Below, one piece after another: positions 24,242 through 32,938 of a stretch of DNA of 36,938 bases. The position numbers were made by a program, and so were the translations under genes. The notes beneath the pieces were generated by a model. That model made no database searches. It was given only the letters and a program-made list of their open reading frames with translations, and had not been told where the DNA came from. Every line of letters begins with the position of its first letter. Positions within the stretch are counted from its first letter, which is position 1. Source of the DNA: Anaerolineae bacterium (GTDB lineage: Bacteria > Chloroflexota > Anaerolineae > J036 > Brachytrichaceae); assembly GCA_018500105.2 (NCBI GenBank), contig JAHBAL020000139.1, positions 1 through 36,938 on the forward strand, in the 5' to 3' direction.

Positions 24242-25423
24242 TTATCTCCCCAACTTCAGATCGGGCAACACGTCGAGATCGAGCGAGTCGCGGATGCCGC
24301 GCAGGTAGGAGAAATGGGCAGCAGCGCCGATCATGGCGGCATTGTCAGTGCAAAGCGACATGGGCGGGAAGAAAACAGGAATATTGTCGGCCTTGTCGCT
24401 ACGCTCTTTTACATCGGTATTTCGCGCCACCGACGACGGGAAAAGTGGATGCGGGTTGAAGGTGGCAGTCATCTTTTGACGCAGTAATTTATTGGCCGAC
24501 ACCCCGCCGCCGACCAACACCGCCTTGGCCCCAAAACGCTTGACCGCCGCCAACGTCTTCTCCACCAACCAATCTACCGCCGCCGCCTGAAAACTAGCTG
24601 CAATATCGTTGACCGGAATCGGCGTTTGTTTGGTGGGCGTGTTGACAAACTGCGTTTGTAATAAATTAAGCACCGCCGTTTTGGCCCCGCTAAACGAAAA
24701 ATCAAATTCGCTGTTGTATGAGCGCGCCTGCCCATTGCGCACATTGCCGCTGATGCGCGGGCGCGAAAAGGCGAATGCGTCGGCATTACCGGCCCGCGCC
24801 ACCCGCTCGATGGCTGGCCCACCGGGATAACTCAGCCCCAACATTCGCGCCACCTTGTCAAACGCCTCGCCCACCGCGTCGTCAATCGTATGCCCCACCA
24901 GTTCGTAATCGCCATGATCGTGCATGCGGATTAGCTCGGTATGCCCGCCCGAAACAATTACGACCAACATCGGGAAATGGGTCAGCACCACCGATTGCGG
25001 GTTGGCGGCGGTGGTCGGCTGCCCAGTCGCCGTCATCAGCCAATGCGAATAAATGTGGCCTTCGAGATGATTGATGCCGAGCAACGGCAAGCCGCGCATG
25101 AGCGCGATGCCCTTGGCGGCATTCATGCCCACCACCAGAGACCCCGGCAAGCCCGGCCCTTTGGTCACCGCGACGGCGGTCAAACTCTCCCATGTCGCCT
25201 TGGCCTCGTCCATCGCTTGTTTAATCACCGGCCCAATCGCCTCGACATGCGCCCGTGATGCCATTTCGGGGAAAACGCCGCCGTATTGCTGATGCAAATT
25301 GATTTGCGAAGCGATGATATTCGAGCGGATGATGCGCCCATTGTCAATCACGGCAGCAGCGGTCTCGTCGCACGAGGTTTCAAGCGCAAGGATACGGGTA
25401 TTGGCGGTTGGCAAAGTTGACAT
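24242..25423 (-). CDS. tsaD: tRNA N6-adenosine threonylcarbamoyltransferase (TsaD/Kae1)
   Basis: The protein is 393 aa from the ATG at 25423; the track's start ten codons earlier is within the divergent gene's 5' end and less likely. Motifs: 'ILALETSCDETAAAVID', 'NHLEGHIYSHW' (metal-binding His pair), 'VIVSGGHTELI', 'DDAVGEAFDKVARMLGL', 'FSFSGAKTAVL', 'GGGVSANKLLR' and 'CTDNAAMIGAA'. It transfers the threonylcarbamoyl group in t6A37 tRNA modification with TsaB/E/C. A stretch before the last motif (around 'ARNTDVKERSDKADN') is longer than typical for TsaD, perhaps a loop insertion. A TATTAT box is 11 bp upstream. Confidence 0.95.
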   Translation of the reverse strand: MSTLPTANTRILALETSCDETAAAVIDNGRIIRSNIIASQINLHQQYGGVFPEMASRAHVEAIGPVIKQAMDEAKATWESLTAVAVTKGPGLPGSLVVGMNAAKGIALMRGLPLLGINHLEGHIYSHWLMTATGQPTTAANPQSVVLTHFPMLVVIVSGGHTELIRMHDHGDYELVGHTIDDAVGEAFDKVARMLGLSYPGGPAIERVARAGNADAFAFSRPRISGNVRNGQARSYNSEFDFSFSGAKTAVLNLLQTQFVNTPTKQTPIPVNDIAASFQAAAVDWLVEKTLAAVKRFGAKAVLVGGGVSANKLLRQKMTATFNPHPLFPSSVARNTDVKERSDKADNIPVFFPPMSLCTDNAAMIGAAAHFSYLRGIRDSLDLDVLPDLKLGR

Positions 25424-25434
25424 TTTTTTCGCTG

Positions 25435-25440
25435 ATAATA
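25435..25440 (-). promoter_or_regulatory. Candidate -10 box of tsaD
   Basis: TATTAT on the minus strand, 11 bp before the ATG at 25423. An A-run follows, with no Shine-Dalgarno, consistent with a leaderless start. Confidence 0.35.
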
Positions 25441-25451
25441 CACCACGTTTC

Positions 25452-26594
25452 ATGTCGGTTCAAATGAACACCCTCACTCGTATTTTGGTCAAGGCGCTGC
25501 TGCTGTTTGTCGTTGTCAACCTCATTTTTGCCGTTGGCAACCCCATGCCGCTGCTGGGCAAACTCTCGGTTTACAACGGCCTTGTGCCCGGGCGGCAACG
25601 CTTGTCGTTTGGCTATCGCCCCGACCGCGATTACAACCTCGTCACCCATCACTTCGACGCGCTCTTTGCCGCGCACGAAATCGCCCGCCCCAAAGCCAGC
25701 GACGAATTTCGCGTGCTGCTGATCGGCGATTCGGCGACATGGGGCTATTTGTTGCCGCCGCAGCACACCCTCGCCGCCACACTTAACCAGCAACAATTGC
25801 GCAGCAAAGATGGGCGCAAACTGCGCGTTTACAACCTCGGCTACCCCGACTTTTCACTGACCAAAGACGCGCTGATTTTGCAACGCGCCCTTGCGTATCA
25901 GCCCGATCTGGTGTTGTGGCTGGTCACGCTCAACTCATTGCCGCTCGACCGACAAAGCGAGCATGTGTTGGTGCGCCGCAACCCCGATGCGGTGAGCAAA
26001 CTTATTGCGGCAGCGCCCCCCGCCAGCATTCGCTCGGTTGACCCCACCGCACCCAATTTCGAGCGCCCAACGTGGTGGGAGCGCACACTCGTCGGGCAAC
26101 GCCGCGATTTGGCCGATTTGCTGCGCCTGCAATTATTGGGGGTGATGTGGGCCGTGACCGGGGTTGACCAAGATTTCCCCGATGCCAATGAGCGCTATAG
26201 CCGCGATCTTGAGGCCGACGACGGGATGCGCGGGCTGTCCGCCGCCAGCATCGGCAGCAAAACCCTGAGCGAGGCCGACTTGGCGCTCGATCTATTGGCA
26301 GCCGGACACGCCATTGCCAAGCAAGCCAATGTGCCACTGGTGCTGGTCAATGAACCCATCGCGGTTACCAATGGCAAAAACAGCGACCGCCGCTACAACT
26401 CATTTTACCCGCGTTGGGCCTACGATCAATATCGCGGGTTGATGTCGGCGCTGACGCAACGCAACGGCTGGCGCTATCTCGATGCGTGGAACACGCTGCC
26501 GCCCGATGAATTCACCAACACGCCAGTGCATCGCACCCCACGCGGCGAAAACATTTTGGCGCAGCAGCTTTTGCCACTGCTGCAAGGGGATTAA
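25452..26594 (+). CDS. SGNH/GDSL-type hydrolase-like membrane-anchored protein
   Basis: The protein is about 380 aa from the ATG at 25452 (25464 is an alternative); the track's earlier start overlaps tsaD. The N-terminal hydrophobic anchor is 'ILVKALLLFVVVNLIFAVG'. 'FRVLLIGDSATWGYLLP' is the GDS block I with the serine nucleophile. 'YNLGYPDFSLTKDALILQ' is a block with G/N. A late 'TNTPVHRTPRGENILAQQL' supplies the histidine. Related proteins act as esterases or O-acyl-modifying enzymes of surface polymers. The substrate is unknown. It is followed by the MBL gene after 1 bp, so the plus-strand operon starts here. Confidence 0.75.
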   Translation: MSVQMNTLTRILVKALLLFVVVNLIFAVGNPMPLLGKLSVYNGLVPGRQRLSFGYRPDRDYNLVTHHFDALFAAHEIARPKASDEFRVLLIGDSATWGYLLPPQHTLAATLNQQQLRSKDGRKLRVYNLGYPDFSLTKDALILQRALAYQPDLVLWLVTLNSLPLDRQSEHVLVRRNPDAVSKLIAAAPPASIRSVDPTAPNFERPTWWERTLVGQRRDLADLLRLQLLGVMWAVTGVDQDFPDANERYSRDLEADDGMRGLSAASIGSKTLSEADLALDLLAAGHAIAKQANVPLVLVNEPIAVTNGKNSDRRYNSFYPRWAYDQYRGLMSALTQRNGWRYLDAWNTLPPDEFTNTPVHRTPRGENILAQQLLPLLQGD

Positions 26595-26595
26595 T

Positions 26596-27330
26596 ATGCG
26601 AATTTACCAATCTATTTATATCGTCGGCAGCTACGAATTGGGGTTGAGTGATGCGTGGGATTGCCACGTGTATGCGCTCGATTATGGCGATGGGCTGGCA
26701 CTGATTGATGCCGGTGGCGGGCGTGAGATTAGCATTCAGCGCATCGAGCAAAACTTGCGCGATGACGGTCTCGATCCAGCCAATATCCGGCATGTCATCT
26801 TGACACATTGGCACAAAGACCATGCGGGCGGGGCGCATATTTGGCAGCAAAAATATGGCGCAACAGTGTGGCTGAACGCCATCGAAACGCCTTTGCTCGA
26901 AGGCCGAAATGCTCAATTTAGTGGGGCCGTGCCGGTGTGCAAAATTGACCGCCAACTGCACGACGGTGACGAGATTGCATTGGGGCAAATGCGGCTCAAA
27001 ACCATTCAAGTGCCCAGCCATAGCGACGGCATTTGCGCCTTTTTGCTCGATCTCAACGGCTATCGCGCCATTTTCAGCGGCGATATTGTCTTTGCCAACG
27101 GGCTGTATGGCCTCATCAATTATCACGGATCGAGCATGGAGGGGTATCGCAAACATCTACACAAATTGGCGCATTTAAATATTGACGGGTTCTACCCGGG
27201 GCATCTCATGTTTTCGATACACGGCGGGCAGCGTCATATTGATGTTGCCATGCAGCGCGTCAGCGGGCCGTTTATGCCACCCAGCATTGGGCAAAGCGGC
27301 ATCACCTATTTGATGGCGGATGATTATTGA
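26596..27330 (+). CDS. Metallo-beta-lactamase-fold hydrolase
   Basis: The protein is 244 aa from the ATG at 26596; an AAGGGG Shine-Dalgarno precedes it, and the track's earlier start runs out of frame through the previous gene. Metal motif: 'VILTHWHKDHAGGAHIW' (HxHxDH). Further ligands are in 'VPSHSDGICAFLL', 'AIFSGDIVF' and 'FYPGHLMF'. It belongs to the broad MBL superfamily (glyoxalase II, lactonases, thioesterases and others). It has no extra domains, so the substrate cannot be assigned. It is sandwiched in a tight operon with the SGNH hydrolase and the SDR. Confidence 0.88.
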   Translation: MRIYQSIYIVGSYELGLSDAWDCHVYALDYGDGLALIDAGGGREISIQRIEQNLRDDGLDPANIRHVILTHWHKDHAGGAHIWQQKYGATVWLNAIETPLLEGRNAQFSGAVPVCKIDRQLHDGDEIALGQMRLKTIQVPSHSDGICAFLLDLNGYRAIFSGDIVFANGLYGLINYHGSSMEGYRKHLHKLAHLNIDGFYPGHLMFSIHGGQRHIDVAMQRVSGPFMPPSIGQSGITYLMADDY

Positions 27331-27333
27331 CGC

Positions 27334-28095
27334 ATGAAGCTAAACGACAAAGTGATATTAGTCACCGGCGGGGCCACTGGCATTGGCCGCGCTTGCGCCC
27401 AGTGCTGTTTGGCGGATGGGGCGCGGGTGGTCATCGCACAGCCGACCTTGGCCCAAGCCCAAACTGCCGCTGCTGAAATGGGCACACCCGATCGCGTCAT
27501 CGGGCTGGCCTGTGATGTCACCCAGCTTTGGCAAGTGCAAACGCTCGTGACCGACACGGTGGCGCATTTTGGGCGGCTCGATGCGCTCATTCACAGCGCG
27601 GCGTTGGTGGCGGGGGCATCGCAGCCTACTGCATTTCTAGATGAAACCGCAGCCCATTGGCAGCGCATTTTAGATGTCAATTTGACCGGCGCATTTTTGT
27701 GCGCCCAAGCCGCCGCCCGGCAAATGGTGGCACAGGGCGACGGCGGCAGCATCGTGCTGATTTCGTCGGTGGCCGAGTTTGCCGCGCAAGAGTTGGCCGC
27801 CGCCTATTGCAGCGCAAAATCAGGTTTGGGTGGGCTGAGTAAGGTCGCCGCCATCGAGCTTGGCCCGCATCGCATTCGTGTTAACAATATCGCGCCCGGA
27901 GATATTGACACAGCCGCCGCGCACGCCCTGCCAACTGCTCACGGTGCAAGCGGCAAATTTATGCGCCACACCCCGCTCGGTCGGCGTGGGCAACCCGCCG
28001 AAGTCGGGCATGTTGCAGCCTTCCTAGTCAGCAATGATGCGTCATTCGTCACTGGCGCAACTTGGCTGGTGGATGGCGGTTTTTTGAGTTATTGA
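27334..28095 (+). CDS. Short-chain dehydrogenase/reductase (SDR)
   Basis: The protein is 253 aa. Cofactor loop 'VTGGATGIGRACA' (TGxxxGxG). Catalytic Ser in 'VLISSVAEFAAQE' and 'YCSAKSGLGGLSK' (YxxxK). The C-terminal 'NNIAPGDIDTAAAHAL' and 'SNDASFVTGATWLVDGGFL' are typical of classical SDRs of the FabG/glucose-dehydrogenase type. NAD(P)H-dependent, substrate unknown. It starts 3 bp after the MBL gene, so they are translated together. Confidence 0.9.
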   Translation: MKLNDKVILVTGGATGIGRACAQCCLADGARVVIAQPTLAQAQTAAAEMGTPDRVIGLACDVTQLWQVQTLVTDTVAHFGRLDALIHSAALVAGASQPTAFLDETAAHWQRILDVNLTGAFLCAQAAARQMVAQGDGGSIVLISSVAEFAAQELAAAYCSAKSGLGGLSKVAAIELGPHRIRVNNIAPGDIDTAAAHALPTAHGASGKFMRHTPLGRRGQPAEVGHVAAFLVSNDASFVTGATWLVDGGFLSY

Positions 28096-28137
28096 AGATT
28101 AAGCATCATCTTTTATAATTAGGATTAGCGCAAAATT

Positions 28138-28231
28138 TTATTTTCACCGCCAAACACACGAAGAACTCAAAGATTATCGTCATAAATCTTTATGATCCTT
28201 GTGCCCATTGCGCTCTTTGTGGTGAAAAATT
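28138..28231. repeat. Imperfect inverted repeat upstream of mutS2
   Basis: The end arms 'attttcaccgccaaa' and 'tttgtggtgaaaaat' are nearly complementary. The middle carries 'cacgaagaactcaaagatt' and 'aatctttatgatcctt', also partly complementary. It resembles the repeat family of this window in layout but has mixed units. It lies in the 165-bp gap before the mutS2 GTG start. Confidence 0.6.
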
Positions 28232-28260
28232 TCATGCGTCAAACCAGATCTTAACCAGCC

Positions 28261-30717
28261 GTGCTTGCCAAACACCTAAACACCCTCGAACTGCCGAAAA
28301 TTTTAGAGCAGCTTGCCAAAGAATGCAGCTTTAGCGCCAGCATCGAATTGGCGCACGCCTTGCGCCCCAGCACCCACCCCACCGAGGTGAGGCAATGGTT
28401 GGAGGAGACGAGCGAGGCGCGGCAAGCCATGGAAACCAATGACACGCTCGGCATTGGCGGGGCGCGGGATGTGCGCGACATGGTGATGCGGGCCGGACGT
28501 GGTGGCATGATGGAGCCAAGCGAATTGCTGGACGTGCGTGAAACGCTGCACAGCGCCCGCAATTTACAACGCGCCATCACCCGTTACGCCGAACTATACC
28601 CGCGCCTAAACGATCTTGTGGTGCTAATTGAGCCACAGGTCGAATTGGTCGAAAGCATCAGCCACTGTATTGATGATCGCGGCGAAGTGCGCGACAGTGC
28701 GTCGCCCGAATTGCGCAAAATTCGCGTCGAGGTGCGCATCGCCCATGACCGGTTGCTGCAAAAGCTACAAAATATCGTCAATAGTAATGGCAGCTATTTG
28801 CAAGAATCGCTCATCACCCAGCGCAATGGGCGCTATGTCATTCCAGTCAAGTCGGATTTCAAAGGCCGCGTGGCGGGTGTGGTGCATGATCAAAGCGCAA
28901 GCGGGCTGACCATGTTTATCGAGCCGTTAGCAACGCTGGAGTTAAATAACACATGGCGAGAATTGCAATTGGCCGAACAACACGAAATTCGCCGCATTTT
29001 GGTAGCATTGTCGAACCAAGTCGGGGGGCAGCGCGATTCGATTTTGCGCACGGTTGAGCAAATCGCACGCTTTGATTTGGTGCTGGCAAAGGCCAAATAT
29101 GCCGATCGCCTACGCGCCAAGCCCGCCAGTTTGCGGCTAAAAGCCCAAAATACAGCGCCAACGGTGCAGTTTTCGATCGAACAAGCCCGTCACCCGTTGC
29201 TCGACCCCGAAAAGGTAGTGCCGATTGACATCACGCTCGATCCCAGCACACGCATTTTGGTCATTACTGGCCCCAATACCGGCGGCAAAACGGTGGCAAT
29301 GAAAACCATCGGCTTGCTCGGCATGATGACCCAGTGTGGGCTACACCTGCCCGTCGAAAGCGCCATTTTGCCTATTTTCGATGCCGTTTATGCCGATATT
29401 GGCGACGAGCAAAGCATCGAGCAAAGCCTGTCTACCTTCAGCGCCCATCTCACCAATTTGGTGTCGTTTTTGTCCAAAGTAGATGCCAATTCGTTGGTGT
29501 TGATGGACGAATTGGGGTCAGGCACAGACCCAATTGAAGGCGCGGCCTTGGCGCGGGCCACGCTCGATTATTTGCTGCGTTCGCAAGCCATTTGCGTGGT
29601 AGCAACCCATTATGCCGAGCTAAAGGCGTGGGCCGCCATGACCGAAGGCGTGGCAAATGCCAATGTGGCATTTGATGTCAAGACGTTGCGTCCCCTTTAC
29701 AAGCTGACCATCGGCTTGCCGGGCAAGTCGAACGCCTTTGCCATCGCCCAGCGGCTGGGGTTGCCGCAACCCATTCTCGACGACGCACAACAGCATTTGA
29801 CGGGCGAGCATATGAAGGCCGAAGACATGTTGTCGGAGATCGAGAAAATGCGGCGGCAGACCGAAGCCGCCCGCAATGCAGCCCGTCGCGCCGAGCGCGT
29901 GGCCGAAGACAACGCCGACAAATTGCGGGCGCAATTGCGCAAGATTGACGAGGAACGACAGCGTGTAATGGCCCAAGCGCATGACGAGGCCGAGAAAGAG
30001 ATCGAATTGTTGCGGGCCGAGGTGCGGCGTTTGCGCGGGCGTGTGGTGGCGGCGGGTGAGGCACTGGATGAGGTGCGCGAGATCGAACGCGAGTTGAATT
30101 TGGCCGAGGAATTTGCAGAAGAGGAAAGGGAAAAGAGCCAAGAACCAAGAACCAAGAACCAAGAAGTAAGCGCCAAAAGCCAAGCGCCAAGAGAAGATCG
30201 TCCAACGCCAAGTCAAAAAAACCTGCCTTCGAACCAATCTAAAATCCAAAATCTAAAATCTAAAATTCAGGTGGGTGACACGGTGCGGGTCAAGGCGCTC
30301 GATTCGTTGGCGAGCATCACCAGCATCAGCGACGATATGGCCGAGGTGCAGATTGGGCGGATGCGCATGAAGGTGAAACTGCGCGATGTGGAGCGTGCCA
30401 AAGCGCCGGAACCAGTCGTCGTTGATAATACCAGCAAGTATGAGCGAGGGCACGTTGAGCCATCGCCCGGCATGGAACTGGACATGCGCGGCATGATGAG
30501 CGAAGAGGGCGTTGAGCGCGTGCAAGATTACCTCGATCGTGCCTCACGGGCCGGCTTGCCGTTTGTGCGCATTATTCACGGCAAGGGAACAGGCGCATTG
30601 CGCCGCGCCGTGCGTGAATCAATCAAAGACCATGCCGCAGTCAAGTCGTTTGAGACGGGGTTAGATGGTGAGGGCGGCGACGGCGTGACGGTGGTTAAGT
30701 TACATGCGTTGATGTAG
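28261..30717 (+). CDS. mutS2: MutS2 DNA-binding ATPase with Smr endonuclease domain
   Basis: The protein is 818 aa. GTG start (28261); a stop codon just upstream in frame excludes an earlier start. Core ATPase: Walker A 'VITGPNTGGKTVAMKTIG', 'DIGDEQSIEQSLSTFSAH', Walker B 'LVLMDELGSGTDPIEGAALA' and 'VVATHYAELK'. A coiled-coil region follows (about 530-620). The C-terminal Smr nuclease has 'LDMRGMMSEEGVERVQ' and 'IIHGKGTGALRRAVRE'. MutS2 suppresses recombination and rescues stalled ribosomes in some bacteria. The linker at residues 624-670 is encoded by an in-frame repeat, between the coiled coil and the KOW-like/Smr part. pcrA follows in 25 bp. Confidence 0.95.
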   Translation: MLAKHLNTLELPKILEQLAKECSFSASIELAHALRPSTHPTEVRQWLEETSEARQAMETNDTLGIGGARDVRDMVMRAGRGGMMEPSELLDVRETLHSARNLQRAITRYAELYPRLNDLVVLIEPQVELVESISHCIDDRGEVRDSASPELRKIRVEVRIAHDRLLQKLQNIVNSNGSYLQESLITQRNGRYVIPVKSDFKGRVAGVVHDQSASGLTMFIEPLATLELNNTWRELQLAEQHEIRRILVALSNQVGGQRDSILRTVEQIARFDLVLAKAKYADRLRAKPASLRLKAQNTAPTVQFSIEQARHPLLDPEKVVPIDITLDPSTRILVITGPNTGGKTVAMKTIGLLGMMTQCGLHLPVESAILPIFDAVYADIGDEQSIEQSLSTFSAHLTNLVSFLSKVDANSLVLMDELGSGTDPIEGAALARATLDYLLRSQAICVVATHYAELKAWAAMTEGVANANVAFDVKTLRPLYKLTIGLPGKSNAFAIAQRLGLPQPILDDAQQHLTGEHMKAEDMLSEIEKMRRQTEAARNAARRAERVAEDNADKLRAQLRKIDEERQRVMAQAHDEAEKEIELLRAEVRRLRGRVVAAGEALDEVREIERELNLAEEFAEEEREKSQEPRTKNQEVSAKSQAPREDRPTPSQKNLPSNQSKIQNLKSKIQVGDTVRVKALDSLASITSISDDMAEVQIGRMRMKVKLRDVERAKAPEPVVVDNTSKYERGHVEPSPGMELDMRGMMSEEGVERVQDYLDRASRAGLPFVRIIHGKGTGALRRAVRESIKDHAAVKSFETGLDGEGGDGVTVVKLHALM
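30130..30269. repeat. In-frame repeats inside mutS2 (CCAAGAA and TCTAAAA units)
   Basis: 'agccaagaaccaagaaccaagaaccaagaag' (7-mer 'accaaga') is followed by 'gccaaaagccaagcgccaag' and later 'tctaaaatccaaaatctaaaatctaaaatt'. It encodes a polar Lys/Gln/Asn/Ser/Pro-rich linker of about 47 residues in MutS2. The arrays are tandem rather than self-complementary. Confidence 0.85.
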
Positions 30718-30727
30718 CGAAATGCGG

Positions 30728-30733
30728 TATCAT
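30728..30733 (+). promoter_or_regulatory. Candidate -10 box of the helicase gene
   Basis: TATCAT, 9 bp before the ATG at 30743, within the 25-bp gap after mutS2. Weak. Confidence 0.25.
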
Positions 30734-30742
30734 CGCGCCTGA

Positions 30743-32932
30743 ATGACCACAGCACCCTATTCACATCTCCTCGACGGCCTAAACAGCGGCCAAAGCCAAG
30801 CCGTGCAGGCCAAAGACGGCCCCACGCTCGTGATTGCCGGGCCGGGCAGCGGCAAAACCCGTGTGCTCACCAACCGCGTGGCCTACCTGATTGAGGCTCG
30901 GCGCGTGTTGCCGTATCGCATTATGGCGGTGACATTTACCAACAAAGCCGCCCGCGAAATGCGCGAACGGCTGGGGCACATTGTAGGGGAGGCGCAGGTG
31001 AAAGAGGTGGCAATGGGCACATTTCACAGCATTTGCGGGCGGCTCATCCGCCGCGATGCGCCGCTAATTGGCCTTGACCGCAATTTTGTCATTTACGACA
31101 CCGATGACCAATTGTCGGTGGTGAAAGTGGTGCTGACCGAGCTAAACATTGACGACAAAAAATATAAGCCTGCGGCCTTACACGCCCGCATCAGCAACGC
31201 CAAAAACGAGTTGTTGACGCCAGAGTTTTTTCAGGCTCAGTCGTATTTCGATGAAGTTGCAAAACGGGTGTATGCCCGTTATCAACAAATTTTGCGGGCC
31301 AACAATGCGGTAGATTTTGACGACTTGCTGATGGAAAGCGTGATGTTGCTGCGCAACAACCCGCCCGTGCTGGAAAAAATGCAAGAACGCTATTTGCATG
31401 TGCTGGTGGATGAGTTTCAAGACACCAACATTGCCCAATACGAATTAGCCAAGCTTATTTCGGGCAAAAATCGCAATTTATTTTGCGTCGGCGACCCAGA
31501 CCAAGGGATTTATTCGTGGCGCGGGGCCGATTATCGCAATTTGCTAAAGCTACGCGACGAGTATCCCGATCTCAATATCATCCCGCTCGACCAAAATTAT
31601 CGCAGCACCCAAACCGTGCTCGATGCAGCAATGGCGGTGATTAAGCGCAACCCCAATCGCCAGCATATCGAGTTATATACCGAACGCGGCAAAGGGCCAA
31701 AAATCGTCTTGTGTGAGTTGTTTAACGAATCTGAAGAAGCGCAATACGCAGTTGACACGATCAACGAACTGGTGCGGCAAAAAGCGGCGGGATTGGGCGA
31801 AATTGCGGTAATGTATCGCACCAACGCCCAATCGCGGGCAGTTGAAGATGCCTTTGTGCGGGCCAAAATTCCGTATCGGCTGGTGGGCGGCACACGCTTC
31901 TATGGGCGCAAAGAAATCCGCGATGCCTTGGCGTATATGCGCATCGTCAACAATCCCGCCGATACGGTCAGCCTGCGCCGCATCATCAACACGCCCACAC
32001 GTGGCATCGGCGATAAAAGTTTTGAGCAACTCGAAAGCGCGGCCAAGCAACACGGTATTGGTTGCCTCGATGTCATTCGCCGCGAATTGCTGACCGGACG
32101 CGGGGCAAAAGCCTTGGCCGAATTTGGCGAAATGTGGACAAAATGGCTGACCTTGCGCGACGAGTTGAGCGTTAGCCAGCTTTTTGATCGCATCATCCGC
32201 GATGTCGGCTACCGCGAGCATTTGTTGGATGGCACATCGGAGGGCGAAGATCGCTGGGCCAACGTGATGGAATTGCGCAATGTGACCGCCGAGGCGGGCG
32301 ACACGCTATTACCCGAATTTTTGGCGGAATTGGCGCTGGTGAGCGAGCTAGACGGCATCGAAGAAAATGTCAATGCGCCGACCTTGCTCACCCTGCACGC
32401 CGCCAAAGGGCTGGAATATCGGGTGGTGTTCATTTTGGGGCTAGACGAAGGCACATTGCCGCACATCCGCAGCCTCGACGACCCCGAACAATTGGCCGAA
32501 GAGCGGCGCTTGATGTATGTCGGCATTACTCGCGCCAAAGAGCGGTTGTATTTGCTGCGGGCGTTTCGACGCGGGCAATGGGGCGTGACCGACGCCACGG
32601 AGCCATCGCGCTTTTTAGAAGATTTGCCAGCCGCGTTGGTAGATGGCGTGGTGCGCAAACCGAGCCAAGCCGCACAAGCGATGAGCACATGGGGCAGCAC
32701 TTCTAAGATCAACAACCCGCTCGTTATGAAGCCAGCCGCATCGCCCAGCAACACCTATACCGAACAAACCCAATTTAAGCCGGGCGACCGCATTTTGCAC
32801 CCAACCTTCGGCGAGGGTTTGGTGCTGCGTAGCATTCGTTTGCGCAACGACGAAGAAGTAGATGTTGTATTTGGCACACAGAAGAAAAGATTATCTGCGA
32901 CAATTAGTGGTATAAAGAAGATAAAAGTGTAG
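30743..32932 (+). CDS. pcrA: ATP-dependent DNA helicase PcrA/UvrD (SF1A)
   Basis: The protein is 729 aa. Motif I 'VIAGPGSGKTRVLTNRVAYLI', Ia 'AVTFTNKAAREMRERL', Ib 'MGTFHSICGRLIRR', II 'VDEFQDTN', III 'GDPDQGIYSWRGADYRN', IV 'LDQNYRSTQTVLDAA', V 'LLTLHAAKGLEYRVVFILG' and VI 'EERRLMYVGITRAKERLYL'. The C-terminus has the PcrA-type Tudor-like tail 'FKPGDRILHPTFGEGLVL'. A 3'-5' helicase of repair and replication. Its pairing with mutS2 suggests a DNA-maintenance transcription unit. PcrA, Rep and UvrD cannot be separated from sequence alone; the tail favours PcrA. Confidence 0.94.
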   Translation: MTTAPYSHLLDGLNSGQSQAVQAKDGPTLVIAGPGSGKTRVLTNRVAYLIEARRVLPYRIMAVTFTNKAAREMRERLGHIVGEAQVKEVAMGTFHSICGRLIRRDAPLIGLDRNFVIYDTDDQLSVVKVVLTELNIDDKKYKPAALHARISNAKNELLTPEFFQAQSYFDEVAKRVYARYQQILRANNAVDFDDLLMESVMLLRNNPPVLEKMQERYLHVLVDEFQDTNIAQYELAKLISGKNRNLFCVGDPDQGIYSWRGADYRNLLKLRDEYPDLNIIPLDQNYRSTQTVLDAAMAVIKRNPNRQHIELYTERGKGPKIVLCELFNESEEAQYAVDTINELVRQKAAGLGEIAVMYRTNAQSRAVEDAFVRAKIPYRLVGGTRFYGRKEIRDALAYMRIVNNPADTVSLRRIINTPTRGIGDKSFEQLESAAKQHGIGCLDVIRRELLTGRGAKALAEFGEMWTKWLTLRDELSVSQLFDRIIRDVGYREHLLDGTSEGEDRWANVMELRNVTAEAGDTLLPEFLAELALVSELDGIEENVNAPTLLTLHAAKGLEYRVVFILGLDEGTLPHIRSLDDPEQLAEERRLMYVGITRAKERLYLLRAFRRGQWGVTDATEPSRFLEDLPAALVDGVVRKPSQAAQAMSTWGSTSKINNPLVMKPAASPSNTYTEQTQFKPGDRILHPTFGEGLVLRSIRLRNDEEVDVVFGTQKKRLSATISGIKKIKV

Positions 32933-32938
32933 CAAACT